Assembly (NCBI GenBank): GCA_030680415.1
Contig: JAUXVE010000075.1
Span: forward strand, 1 to 64,000
DNA length: 64,000 bases
Direction of reading: 5' to 3'
Origin: Rubrivivax sp.
GTDB taxonomy: Bacteria; Pseudomonadota; Gammaproteobacteria; Burkholderiales; Burkholderiaceae_C
Position 1 is the first letter of the stretch; each line of letters opens with the position of its first letter. The notes below the pieces were generated by a model, which was not told where the DNA came from, did not search any database, and saw only the letters and a program-made list of their open reading frames with translations. Below, piece after piece: positions 44,655 to 53,581 of the stretch. A program made the translations under genes and the position numbers.

Positions 44655-46577
44655 ATGGATGTGATCAGCCACTTTGCCGCCCGCTACGAGCGCACGCGCG
44701 AGGAGGAAATGTCCCTCGAGGACTACCTCGCCGAGTGCAAGCGCAACCCGCTGACGTACGCCACCGCCGCCGAGCGCATGCTCAAGGCCATCGGCGAGCC
44801 GCAGACCGTGGACACGCGCAACGAGCCGCGCCTGTCGAGGCTGTTCGCCAACAAGCTCATCAAGGTCTACCCGGCCTTCGCCGAGTTCTACGGCATGGAA
44901 GACGCCATCGAGCAGGTGGTGAGCTACTTCCGCCACGCCGCGCAGGGGCTGGAAGAAAGGAAGCAGATCCTCTACCTGCTGGGCCCGGTGGGCGGCGGCA
45001 AGAGCTCGATCGCCGAGCGGCTGAAGCAGCTCATGCAGGAAGTGCCCTTCTACGCCATCAAGGGCAGCCCGGTGAACGAGAGCCCGCTCGGGCTGTTCGA
45101 CATCAATGAGGACGGCCCCATCCTGGAAAGCGAATACGGCGTACCGCACCGCTACCTCAACCGCATCCTCAGCCCCTGGGCGGTGAAGCGGCTGGAAGAG
45201 TACGGCGGCGACATCCGCAGGTTCACGGTCGTCAGGCGCTACCCGTCGATCCTCAAGCAAATCGGCATCAGCAAGACCGAGCCCGGCGACGAGAACAACC
45301 AGGACATCAGCAGCCTGGTCGGCAAGGTCGACATCCGCAAGCTCGAGACCTACGCCCAGGACGACCCCGACGCCTACAGCTACAGCGGCGGCCTGTGCCT
45401 GGCCAACCAGGGCCTGCTCGAATTCGTGGAAATGTTCAAGGCGCCGATCAAGGTGCTGCACCCGCTGCTGACCGCCACCCAGGAAGGCAACTTCAAGGGC
45501 ACCGAAGGTTTCGGCGCCATCCCCTTCGACGGCATCGTTCTCGCGCACAGCAACGAGAGCGAGTGGAAGGCCTTCCTCAACAACAAGAACAACGAAGCCT
45601 TCCTCGACCGCATCTACATCGTCAAGGTGCCGTACTGCCTGCGCGTCAGCGAAGAGGTCAAGATCTACGAGAAGCTGCTCAGGAACTCGTCGCTGGCCCA
45701 GGCCACCTGCGCGCCGGGCACGCTGAAGATGATGAGCCAGTTCGCCATCCTGACAAGGCTCAAGGAACCCGAGAACTCGTCGCTGTATTCCAAGATGCTC
45801 GTCTACGACGGCGAAAATCTCAAGGACACCGACCCGCGCGCCAAGAGCTACCAGGAGTACCGCGACTACGCCGGCGTCGACGAGGGCATGAGCGGCGTCA
45901 GCACGCGCTTCGCCTACAAGATCATCAGCAAGGTCTTCAACTTCGACAGCACCGAGGTCGCCGCCAACCCGGTGCACCTGATGTACGTGCTGGAGCAGCA
46001 GATCGAGCGCGAGCAGTTCGCCAAGGAGACCGAGGACAAGTACATCGGTTTCATCAAGGAACTGCTGGCGCCGCGTTATGCCGAATTCATCGGCAAGGAG
46101 ATCCAGACCGCCTACCTGGAAAGCTACAGCGAGTACGGCCAGAACATCTTCGACCGCTACGTCACCTACGCCGACTACTGGATCCAGGACCACGAGTACC
46201 GCGACACCGACACCGGCGAGGTCTTCGACCGCGGTGCGCTGAATGGTGAGCTGGAGAAGATCGAGAAGCCCGCCGGCATCGCCAACCCCAAGGACTTCCG
46301 CAACGAGATCGTCAACTTCGTGCTGCGCGCACGCGCCAACAACCAGGGCAACAACCCGGTGTGGACGAGCTACGAGAAGCTGCGCACGGTGATCGAGAAG
46401 AAGATGTTCTCCAACACCGAGGAACTGCTGCCGGTGATCAGCTTCAACGCCAAGGCCAGCGCCGACGAGGCCAAGAAGCACGAGGACTTCGTCACCCGCA
46501 TGGTGGCCAAGGGCTACACGCCCAAGCAGGTGCGGCTCCTGTGCGAGTGGTACCTGCGTGTCCGAAAGAGCTCATGA
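44655..46577 (+). CDS. prkA: PrkA-type serine protein kinase (YeaG)
   Basis: This 640-residue protein has an N-terminal AAA+ domain with Walker A GPVGGGKSS (about 110-118) and a C-terminal PrkA kinase-like domain (TSYEKLRTVIEKKMFSNTEELLPVISF). PrkA/YeaG is induced in nitrogen starvation and stationary phase and phosphorylates unknown targets; relatives were also reported as AAA+ proteases. The ATG at 44655 has GGAGG 6 bases upstream. It heads the conserved prkA-yeaH-spoVR operon, but here 133 bases with paired REP-like repeats separate it from yeaH. Confidence 0.96.
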   Translation: MDVISHFAARYERTREEEMSLEDYLAECKRNPLTYATAAERMLKAIGEPQTVDTRNEPRLSRLFANKLIKVYPAFAEFYGMEDAIEQVVSYFRHAAQGLEERKQILYLLGPVGGGKSSIAERLKQLMQEVPFYAIKGSPVNESPLGLFDINEDGPILESEYGVPHRYLNRILSPWAVKRLEEYGGDIRRFTVVRRYPSILKQIGISKTEPGDENNQDISSLVGKVDIRKLETYAQDDPDAYSYSGGLCLANQGLLEFVEMFKAPIKVLHPLLTATQEGNFKGTEGFGAIPFDGIVLAHSNESEWKAFLNNKNNEAFLDRIYIVKVPYCLRVSEEVKIYEKLLRNSSLAQATCAPGTLKMMSQFAILTRLKEPENSSLYSKMLVYDGENLKDTDPRAKSYQEYRDYAGVDEGMSGVSTRFAYKIISKVFNFDSTEVAANPVHLMYVLEQQIEREQFAKETEDKYIGFIKELLAPRYAEFIGKEIQTAYLESYSEYGQNIFDRYVTYADYWIQDHEYRDTDTGEVFDRGALNGELEKIEKPAGIANPKDFRNEIVNFVLRARANNQGNNPVWTSYEKLRTVIEKKMFSNTEELLPVISFNAKASADEAKKHEDFVTRMVAKGYTPKQVRLLCEWYLRVRKSS

Positions 46578-46596
46578 AGCCGCTTTCGGTCTTCCT

Positions 46597-46697
46597 CCCT
46601 CTCCCGCTTGCGGGAGAGGGCTGGGGTGAGGGCGCTACTTTGTTGCACACCACCACCCCACCCTCACCCCCACCCTCTCCCGCCCTGCGGGAGAGGG
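46597..46697. repeat. Inverted pair of CCCTCTCCCGC/GGGGTGAGGG repeat units
   Basis: Unit one (46597-46632) is a perfect 11-base-arm hairpin followed by CTGGGGTGAGGG. Unit two (46661-46697) is its reverse complement apart from small changes. They flank about 28 bases. Together they fill the gap between prkA and yeaH and could fold as two hairpins or one long cruciform. The same pair occurs at 18121-18289. Confidence 0.8.
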
Positions 46698-46710
46698 AGT
46701 AAGGGCACCC

Positions 46711-47997
46711 ATGCAACACATCGTCGACCGGCGGCTGGCGGGCAAGAACAAATCCATCGGCAACCGCGAGCGCTTCCTGCGCCGCCACAAGGAGCAGATC
46801 CGCGAGGCGGTCAAGCGCGCCATCGACGGCCGCGGCATCCGCGACATCGAACGCGGCGAGGACATCCACATCCCCAGGCGCGACATCTCCGAGCCGGTGT
46901 TCGGCCACGGGCAAGGTGGCGTGCGCGAGATCGTGCACCCGGGCAACAAGGAATACGTCAGCGGCGACCGCATCGCGCGGCCCAAGGGCGGCGGCGGTCA
47001 GGGCGGCGGCCAGGGCCAGGCCAGCGACCAGGGCGAAGGCGAGGACGACTTCGTCTTTGCACTGTCGAAGGAAGAGTTCATGCAGGTCTTCTTCGAGGAC
47101 CTGGCGCTGCCGCACCTGTTGCGCACGCAACTGGCCGAAGTGCCGGAATGGAAGAGCCAGCGCGCCGGCTTCAGCAGCGACGGCACGCCCAACAACCTGC
47201 ACGTGGTGAGGTCGATGCGCGGCGCCTTGAGCCGGCGCATCGCGCTGGGCGCCGCGTCGCGGCGCGAGCTGGTCGAAGTCGAAGATCGCCTGGCTGAATG
47301 CCGCCGGATGCTGCAGCCCGGCGACGCGGTGATGGAAGCCGAGATCAAGGCTCTGGTGGCGTGCATCGAGGCGCTGCGCCACCGCGTCGGCCGCATCCCC
47401 TACCTCGACCCCATCGACCTGCGCTACCGCAGCCGCATCCGCGTGCCGGTGCCCACCAGCAAGGCGGTCATGTTCTGCCTGATGGACGTGTCGGGGTCGA
47501 TGGACGAAGGCCGCAAGGAACTGAGCAAGCGCTTCTTCATCCTGCTGTACCTGTTCCTGACGCGACACTACGAGAAGATCGAACTCGTCTTCATCCGCCA
47601 CCACACGCAAGCCGCCGAGGTCGACGAAGAGAACTTCTTCCACGCCCGCGAAACCGGCGGCACCGTGGTCAGCAGCGCGCTGGTGCTGATGGAGGAGATC
47701 GTCAAGGCACGCTATGCGCCGGGTGAGTGGAACATCTACGGTGCCCAGGCCAGCGACGGCGACAACTGGCACCACGATAGCGGCCGCTGCCGCGAGTTGC
47801 TGAACGACAAGCTGCTGCCCCTGTGCCGCTACTTCGCCTACGTGCAGGTGGCCGAGGAAGAGCAGAACCTGTGGGACGAATACACCCAGCTGCTCGACGC
47901 CAACCGCCACTTCGCGATGCGCAAGGCCACCGAACCGTCGATGATCTACCCGGTGTTCCGCGACCTGTTCAAGAAGGAAGGGGCGAAGGCGGCATGA
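46711..47997 (+). CDS. yeaH: DUF444 protein with von Willebrand A-like domain (YeaH)
   Basis: This 428-residue protein has the DUF444 N-terminus (HIVDRRLAGKNKSIGNRERFLRRHKEQIREAVKRA), a Gly/Gln-rich linker (about 92-105) and a VWA-type metal site DVSGSMD near residues 259-265. YeaH works with YeaG in starvation survival, though its biochemistry is unknown. Its stop overlaps the spoVR start (ATGA), so those two are translationally coupled. Confidence 0.95.
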   Translation: MQHIVDRRLAGKNKSIGNRERFLRRHKEQIREAVKRAIDGRGIRDIERGEDIHIPRRDISEPVFGHGQGGVREIVHPGNKEYVSGDRIARPKGGGGQGGGQGQASDQGEGEDDFVFALSKEEFMQVFFEDLALPHLLRTQLAEVPEWKSQRAGFSSDGTPNNLHVVRSMRGALSRRIALGAASRRELVEVEDRLAECRRMLQPGDAVMEAEIKALVACIEALRHRVGRIPYLDPIDLRYRSRIRVPVPTSKAVMFCLMDVSGSMDEGRKELSKRFFILLYLFLTRHYEKIELVFIRHHTQAAEVDEENFFHARETGGTVVSSALVLMEEIVKARYAPGEWNIYGAQASDGDNWHHDSGRCRELLNDKLLPLCRYFAYVQVAEEEQNLWDEYTQLLDANRHFAMRKATEPSMIYPVFRDLFKKEGAKAA

Positions 47998-50771
47998 AGA
48001 TCAAGGCCATCGCTCTGGAACAGCCGCTGCCGCTGGCAAGCCGCCCCGGCGAACCGCTGCCGGCGCCCAGCGACTGGTCCTTCGAGCTCATCGAGCAGTA
48101 CCACCGCGTGATCCGTGCCACCGCGGCGCGCTTCGGCCTCGACACCTACCCCAACCAGCTCGAGATCATCACCGCCGAGCAGATGATGGACGCCTACGCC
48201 AGCGTGGGCATGCCGGTGAACTACCGCCACTGGAGCTACGGCAAGGAGTTCATCGCCACCGAGAAGAACTACAAGCGCGGCCACATGGGCCTGGCCTACG
48301 AGATCGTCATCAACGCCAACCCCTGCATCAGCTACCTGATGGAGGAGAACACGATGGCCATGCAGGCGCTGGTGATCGCGCACGCCGCCTACGGCCACAA
48401 CAGCTTCTTCAAGGGCAATTACCTGTTCCGCATGTGGACCGACGCGGCGTCGATCATCGACTACCTCGTCTACGCCAGGAACTACGTCACCGCGTGCGAG
48501 GAAAAACACGGGCTCGACGCGGTGGAGACCTTCCTGGACAGCTGCCACGCGCTGGCCAACCACGGCGTCGACCGCTACCGGCGCCCGGCACGCAAGAGCC
48601 TGGCGCAGGAACTCAGCGAGCGGCTGGACCGCGAGGCCTACGCGCAGCGCCAGGTCAACGAGCTCTGGCGCACGTTGCCGCGCCAGGCCGCCAAGGAGAC
48701 CGGCGCCGCCGAGAGCCGGCGTTTCCCCGAAGAGCCGCAGGAAAACCTGCTCTATTTCATCGAGAAGAACGCGCCGCTGCTCGAACCCTGGCAGCGCGAG
48801 GTCGTGCGCATCGTGCGCAAGGTAGCGCAGTACTTCTACCCGCAGCGGCAGACGCAGGTGATGAATGAAGGCTGGGCCTGCGTTACCGGCGACACGTTGA
48901 TCGTCACCGACAGTGGCCTGATGCCGGCATTGGAACTCGTCGACACCCAGTTCGACGGTGCGGTGGAAGACGGCAACCGCGTCGTCGACTGGTTCAAGCA
49001 TGCTCACCGCAAGCGCGTGCGCCTGGTGACGCGGCATGGCTACGTCCTGCACGGCGGCGCCGACCACAAGATCCTGGTCGGGGACGACTGGGTCGAGTTG
49101 CAGTCGCTGAAGGTCGGCGACCGCGTGGAGATCCGTCGCGGCCGCTCGGTCTTCGCGGCGAACGAGGCGCCGATCGACTACGACACCGGCTCGCGCCCGC
49201 GCCTGGCTGAAATCTGCGCCCGCCATGGGGTATCGCCGAACACGTTCGCGAAGTGGCAGTCCGGTGCCAAGGGCTTGCGCGTGGGCGCCGAGTGCCAGCA
49301 GCGGCTGCAGGCCTGCGGCCGCGAGTGGCTCGCTGCCAAGCACGATCCTGCGCAGCCGCTCACACTGGTCGACGCCGGCGATCTGTCACGCCGGCCAGGG
49401 ACCCTCGGCCCCGATCTCGCCGAGGTGCTGGGGCAGCTTACCGGTGACGGCTTCGTCGAGACTTCGCATTCCGGCCGCATCAACCTGACATCACAGGACG
49501 AGACGCTGCTGGACTTCTTCGAGCGCACCATGGACCAGCAGTTCGGGCTGCAGGCTCGTCGCCGACCCGATCGCAATCACTTCAACAGCACGGTGCACAG
49601 CGCTGCGCTGGCGCGTGTGCTCGTCTGCAACTTCCAGTTTGCCCAGGGCCTGGGCGCCGCCGAGCGCAAGCAGGTGCCCGACATCGTGCTTCGCTCTCCC
49701 CGGCCCGTGGTCACGGCCTTCCTGCGCGGCCACTTCGACACCGACGGCTGCGTCTCGGTGCGCGACCGGCAGGTGATCCTGGTCAGCAAGAGCCTGGAAT
49801 TGCTGCGCACGGAACAACTGCTGCTGCTCAACCTGGGCATCGTGTGCTCGGTGCGGCCGCAGAAGGACGGTACGTACCGGCTCGTGATCACCGGGTCCGA
49901 CCTGCAGACCTACGCTTCTTCAATCGGCTTTCGGCTGCCGTCGAAGCAGGCGGCGCTGCAGGCGGTGCTCGAGCAGACGCGGTGGTTCCTGAAGAAGGAC
50001 AACACCACCACGATCGAAGCCCTCACCCTCGACGAAGGGCCGGTGGTCGACTTCAGCGTCGAGAACTCGCACGCCTACAAGGCGTCGTGCTTCATCAACC
50101 ACAACTGCTTCTGGCACCACAAGCTGCTGAACACGATGTACGACGACGGCTTCCTGACCGACGGCGTGATGATCGAGTGGCTGAAGTCGCACACCAACGT
50201 CATCTACCAGCCGCCGGCGGGGCACCCGGCGTACAGCGGCATCAACCCCTACACGCTGGGTTTCGCGATGTATACCGACATCGTGCGCATCTGCGAGCAG
50301 CCCACCCCCGAGGACCGCGACTGGTTCCCCAGCCTCGCCGGCACGCCCTGGTTGCCGGCGCTGGGCCAGGCCATGCGCAACTTCAAGGACGAGAGCTTCA
50401 TCGGCCAGTACCTGAGTCCCAAGCTGATGCGCGAGCTGCGCCTGTTCGCCATCACCGACGACGAGAAGCAGAACGAGCTCGAGGTCAGCGCCATCCACGA
50501 CGAAAGCGGCTACCGCCGCGTGCGCGAGTCGCTCAGCCATCAGTACGACCTGGGCTCGCGCGAGCCCAACATCCAGGTCTGGAACGTCAACCTGCGCGGC
50601 GACCGTTCACTGACGCTGCGCCACTTCCAGCACAACGAGCGCCCGCTGCACGAAAGTGCCACCGAGGTGCTCAAACACGTGGCGCGGCTGTGGGGATTCG
50701 GCGTGCAGCTGGAAAGTGTCGACGCCAAGGGCGACGTGACCAAGCGCTGGCAGTTGCCGGCGCCGGCGTGA
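47994..50771 (+). CDS. spoVR: SpoVR-family protein interrupted by an intein
   Basis: The 925-residue precursor comprises SpoVR residues 1-295, an intein at 296-704, and the rest of SpoVR (705-925). Removing the intein leaves 516 residues, the normal SpoVR length, and restores the conserved motif MNEGWA-CFWHHKLLN. SpoVR-type proteins (YcgB in E. coli) accompany YeaG/YeaH in stress and stationary phase; their biochemical role is unclear. Family features in the exteins include PNQLEIITAEQMMDAYAS, the HWSYGK motif and HAAYGHNSFFKGN. The start overlaps yeaH (ATGA). Unless the intein splices, the protein is split in a highly conserved block. Confidence 0.96.
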   Translation: MKIKAIALEQPLPLASRPGEPLPAPSDWSFELIEQYHRVIRATAARFGLDTYPNQLEIITAEQMMDAYASVGMPVNYRHWSYGKEFIATEKNYKRGHMGLAYEIVINANPCISYLMEENTMAMQALVIAHAAYGHNSFFKGNYLFRMWTDAASIIDYLVYARNYVTACEEKHGLDAVETFLDSCHALANHGVDRYRRPARKSLAQELSERLDREAYAQRQVNELWRTLPRQAAKETGAAESRRFPEEPQENLLYFIEKNAPLLEPWQREVVRIVRKVAQYFYPQRQTQVMNEGWACVTGDTLIVTDSGLMPALELVDTQFDGAVEDGNRVVDWFKHAHRKRVRLVTRHGYVLHGGADHKILVGDDWVELQSLKVGDRVEIRRGRSVFAANEAPIDYDTGSRPRLAEICARHGVSPNTFAKWQSGAKGLRVGAECQQRLQACGREWLAAKHDPAQPLTLVDAGDLSRRPGTLGPDLAEVLGQLTGDGFVETSHSGRINLTSQDETLLDFFERTMDQQFGLQARRRPDRNHFNSTVHSAALARVLVCNFQFAQGLGAAERKQVPDIVLRSPRPVVTAFLRGHFDTDGCVSVRDRQVILVSKSLELLRTEQLLLLNLGIVCSVRPQKDGTYRLVITGSDLQTYASSIGFRLPSKQAALQAVLEQTRWFLKKDNTTTIEALTLDEGPVVDFSVENSHAYKASCFINHNCFWHHKLLNTMYDDGFLTDGVMIEWLKSHTNVIYQPPAGHPAYSGINPYTLGFAMYTDIVRICEQPTPEDRDWFPSLAGTPWLPALGQAMRNFKDESFIGQYLSPKLMRELRLFAITDDEKQNELEVSAIHDESGYRRVRESLSHQYDLGSREPNIQVWNVNLRGDRSLTLRHFQHNERPLHESATEVLKHVARLWGFGVQLESVDAKGDVTKRWQLPAPA
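48879..50105 (+). mobile_element. Intein with LAGLIDADG homing endonuclease in SpoVR
   Basis: This 409-residue intein starts at Cys1 (CVTGDTLI, block A) and ends FINHN, with the extein resuming at Cys+1. Block B is GYVLHGGADHKILV (H63), with Gly in place of the usual Thr of TxxH. Two LAGLIDADG motifs are present, VLGQLTGDGFVE (183-194) and FLRGHFDTDGCVS (281-293), both keeping the acidic residue. Block F is VVDFSVENSHAY and block G CFINHN, with the penultimate His and terminal Asn needed for cyclisation. Residues 107-130 look like a helix-turn-helix. The element should splice out of the protein and may be able to home into empty spoVR alleles. Confidence 0.95.
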
Positions 50772-50884
50772 GGCGAGACGGGCGTGGCGCCCATCGCCTC
50801 AACTGTGCTTCAATGAGTCGCATCGCACCCGCCTTGGCTGCCGCCGGCACCGAGGTTCGGGCGTGACGTTTCGGAGGCACACCC

Positions 50885-51106
50885 GTGAACCCCATCAAGC
50901 TCGTCGGAATCGCTCTCATCGTCGCCGGTGCTCTTGGCCTGGCCTACGGCAGCTTCAGCTACACCAAGGACACCAGCGCGGTCAAACTCGGCCCGATCGA
51001 ACTCTCGGTGAAGGAGAAGGAAACGGTCAACGTGCCGATGTGGGCGGGTATCGCAGCCATCGTCGTGGGCGGCCTCCTGCTCGTCGGCGGCGGCAGGAAG
51101 GGCTGA
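50885..51106 (+). CDS. Small two-helix membrane protein, function unknown
   Basis: This 73-residue protein has two transmembrane segments (about 5-24 and 52-68) separated by a charged loop with KLGPIELSVKEKETVNVP. The start is GTG with GGAGG 8 bases upstream. Similar small proteins occur widely in Proteobacteria without assigned function. It stands alone between spoVR and yraN. Confidence 0.8.
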   Translation: MNPIKLVGIALIVAGALGLAYGSFSYTKDTSAVKLGPIELSVKEKETVNVPMWAGIAAIVVGGLLLVGGGRKG

Positions 51107-51180
51107 AGGCAGGCCGCCCCGGCCACTCGCTCGACCGAAGAAGCCGGGACCTGGCGCTGCACACTGCGGCGCCAGCCCCT

Positions 51181-51564
51181 TCAGAGTCCGAACGCCCCTT
51201 GCAGCCACTCGACACGGTCGCCATCGATGGCGACGACGTCGAAGCGGCAAGGCGGCAAGGCATCGAAGCGCATCAGGTAGTGGCGGGCAGCAAAGACCAG
51301 CGCCCGCTGCTTGGCAGCACCCACGCTGGCCGCGGCCCCGCCCTGAGCCGCGCTGCGCCGCGCGCGGACTTCGGCAAAGACCAGCGTGCCGTCGCGGTCG
51401 CGCAGGATGAGGTCGATCTCGCCGCCGCGTGCGCGGGGGCCGCGCGCGACCCGATAATTGCGCTGCACCAGCACCAGCCCGCGCGCCTGCAGCCAGGCCA
51501 GGGCCAGCGACTCGGCATCGTCGCCGACCGCCTTGGTGCTGCCACCGGCCCCCGCCTTGAACAT
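51181..51564 (-). CDS. yraN: UPF0102/YraN-family endonuclease-like protein
   Basis: This 127-residue protein has the YraN restriction-endonuclease-like fold: GDDAESLALAWLQARGLVLVQRNYR, then the metal-site strand GGEIDLILRDRDGTLVFAEVRARR, where D and E-x-R replace D-ExK. The function is unknown. It lies head-to-head with rsmI as in many Proteobacteria, and the two start codons overlap or nearly so. GGAGG lies 5 bases before the ATG. Confidence 0.92.
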   Translation of the reverse strand: MFKAGAGGSTKAVGDDAESLALAWLQARGLVLVQRNYRVARGPRARGGEIDLILRDRDGTLVFAEVRARRSAAQGGAAASVGAAKQRALVFAARHYLMRFDALPPCRFDVVAIDGDRVEWLQGAFGL

Positions 51565-52495
51565 CGACCCCTCCCTGCTCCTGCAGGCCGCCGCCGCGGC
51601 CGCCGGGCACCAGCAATACCCGCCCGGCACACTGTACGTGGTGGCCACGCCCATCGGCAACCTGGCCGACCTGACGCTGCGCGCGGTGCACGTGCTCGGG
51701 CGCGTGGACGCCGTGGCCTGCGAGGACACGCGGATGGCCGCGCAGCTGCTGCGTCACCTCGGACTGCAGCGACCGCTGCTGGCGCTGCACGAGCACAACG
51801 AACGCGCGGCGGCGGCGGCCGTGCTGGCGCGGCTGGCACAAGGCGAGTCGGTGGCCTATGTGAGCGACGCCGGCACGCCGGCGGTCAGCGACCCCGGCGC
51901 CGTGCTGGTGGCGCAGGCCGTCGCCGCCGGGCACAAGGTGGTGCCGATCCCCGGCCCCAGCAGCGCGCTGGCAGCGCTGTCGGTGGCCGGCGACACGGCA
52001 GGCGCGGGCTTTCGCTTCGTCGGCTTCCTGCCGCCCAAGGGCGGCGAGCGGCGCGCGGCCCTGGTGGTGGCGCTGGCCGATGCGGCGACGCAGGTGCTGT
52101 TCGAGGCCCCGCATCGCATCACCGCGCTGGTGGCCGAACTGGCGGCGGCGGCGCCCGAGCGACGCGTGACGCTGGCGCGCGAGTTGACCAAGCAGTTCGA
52201 GACCATCGTCACCTTGCCCGCCGCCGACCTGCCGCGCTGGCTGGCCGAAGACGACAACCGCCAGCGCGGCGAGTTCGTGCTCGTGCTGCACGCGCTGCCG
52301 GCCGTGCCGGCTGCCGCCGAAGCGCTGAGCCCGGCCACGCTGCATACCCTGCGTGTACTGTTGCGTGAACTGCCGCTGAAGCAGGCGGTGGCGCTGGCGG
52401 CCGAGATCACCGGCGCACCGCGCAACGCGCTGTACCAGCGTGCGCTGGCTGAGCGCGGCGGCTCAGAACCCGCAAGCACCGAGGCCCCCGCTTGA
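51557..52495 (+). CDS. rsmI: 16S rRNA (cytidine(1402)-2'-O)-methyltransferase
   Basis: This tetrapyrrole-methylase-fold enzyme 2'-O-methylates C1402 of 16S rRNA with SAM. It shows LYVVATPIGNLADLTLRAVHVLG, CEDTRMAAQLL, YVSDAGTPAVSDPG, IPGPSSALAALSVAG and FLPPKGGERR. The start is uncertain: the TTG at 51557 gives a plausible short N-terminus and overlaps the divergent yraN start; a GTG at 51536 or the ATG at 51458 would extend it into yraN. Its stop overlaps the next start (TTGA). Confidence 0.93.
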   Translation: MNIDPSLLLQAAAAAAGHQQYPPGTLYVVATPIGNLADLTLRAVHVLGRVDAVACEDTRMAAQLLRHLGLQRPLLALHEHNERAAAAAVLARLAQGESVAYVSDAGTPAVSDPGAVLVAQAVAAGHKVVPIPGPSSALAALSVAGDTAGAGFRFVGFLPPKGGERRAALVVALADAATQVLFEAPHRITALVAELAAAAPERRVTLARELTKQFETIVTLPAADLPRWLAEDDNRQRGEFVLVLHALPAVPAAAEALSPATLHTLRVLLRELPLKQAVALAAEITGAPRNALYQRALAERGGSEPASTEAPA

Positions 52496-53451
52496 CGCCG
52501 CGCCGCCTGCAGCGCGCCGGCGGTGGCTTCAACCGTTGGGCGCACGGCCGCACGGCGCATTGGTCACCCACCGTGCGCGGGCTGCTGTGGTCGGCCGCCA
52601 GCGGCGCGCTGTTCGTCGTGCTCAACGCCACCATGCGCGGCCTGGCGCTGCAGCTCGACCCCATGCAGGCGCAGTTCCTGCGCTACCTGTTCGGCCTGCT
52701 GGTGATGCTGCCGTTGTTGCTGCACGGCCCGCTGGCGAATTGGTGGCCACGCAACCTGGGCGGCCAGTTCACGCGCGGCGCGGTGCATACCGTCGGGCTG
52801 GTGTTGTGGTTCCTGGCGTTGCCGCACATCCCGCTGGCCGACACCACGGCCATCGGCTTCACGGGGCCGCTGTTCATCATGATCGGCGCCTGGCTGTTCC
52901 TGCGCGAACCCATGCGCTGGGAGCGCTGGCTGGCCACCGCCATCGGCTTTGCCGGCGTGCTGATCGTCGTCGGGCCCAAGCTGGGGCTGGGAGCCGACGG
53001 CAGCGGCGGCGGCTATCACCTGCTGATGCTGGCCTCGGCGCCGGTGTTCGCGGCGTCCTTCCTCATCACCAAGGTGCTCACGCGCACCGAGACGGCGGGC
53101 GTCATCGTGGTCTGGCAGGCGCTCACGGTGACGTTGTTCAGCCTGCCGATGGCGCTGCTGACCTGGCAGGCACCCAGCGCGCTGCAGTGGCTGGGCTTTG
53201 CGCTGTGCGGCCTGCTGGGCAGTGCCGGCCACTACTGCCTGACACGCTCGTTCCACGCCGCCGACATTTCGGCCACGCAGTCGGTCAAGTTCCTCGAGCT
53301 GCTGTGGGCTGCGCTGCTGGGCTGGCTGATGTTTGCCGACCTGCCGACGCAGACCACGCTGCTGGGCGGCGCGGTGATCGTCGCCGCCACGCTGTGGGTG
53401 GCGCGGCGCGAGCACCTGCGGCCTGCGCTGCCGGCCGCGTCCGGCCCGTGA
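52492..53451 (+). CDS. DMT-superfamily (EamA) transporter
   Basis: This 319-residue protein has about ten hydrophobic helices arranged as two EamA repeats (about 30-160 and 175-305), typical of small-molecule exporters. The substrate is unknown. The TTG start overlaps the rsmI stop, suggesting coupling. Motifs include FTGPLFIMIGAWLFLREPM and the second-repeat SVKFLELLWAALLGWLMF. Confidence 0.88.
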   Translation: MTPRRLQRAGGGFNRWAHGRTAHWSPTVRGLLWSAASGALFVVLNATMRGLALQLDPMQAQFLRYLFGLLVMLPLLLHGPLANWWPRNLGGQFTRGAVHTVGLVLWFLALPHIPLADTTAIGFTGPLFIMIGAWLFLREPMRWERWLATAIGFAGVLIVVGPKLGLGADGSGGGYHLLMLASAPVFAASFLITKVLTRTETAGVIVVWQALTVTLFSLPMALLTWQAPSALQWLGFALCGLLGSAGHYCLTRSFHAADISATQSVKFLELLWAALLGWLMFADLPTQTTLLGGAVIVAATLWVARREHLRPALPAASGP

Positions 53452-53581
53452 CATGACGGCCCGGCGGCCGTGGCTGCCCATGGCCCTGCCGGCCCCTGCG
53501 CCACAGGGGCCACTCCTACAATCCGCACTCGCTTCGCCCGCTGGCGATGCCCGCTTGCCTTGCCTACCGGAAGACCACCCC

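Noticed and set aside
48879-50105. Reading the SpoVR insertion as a gene fusion or assembly error
   Set aside because: All intein splicing blocks and flanking Cys residues are present at exact positions, and the flanks rejoin perfectly.
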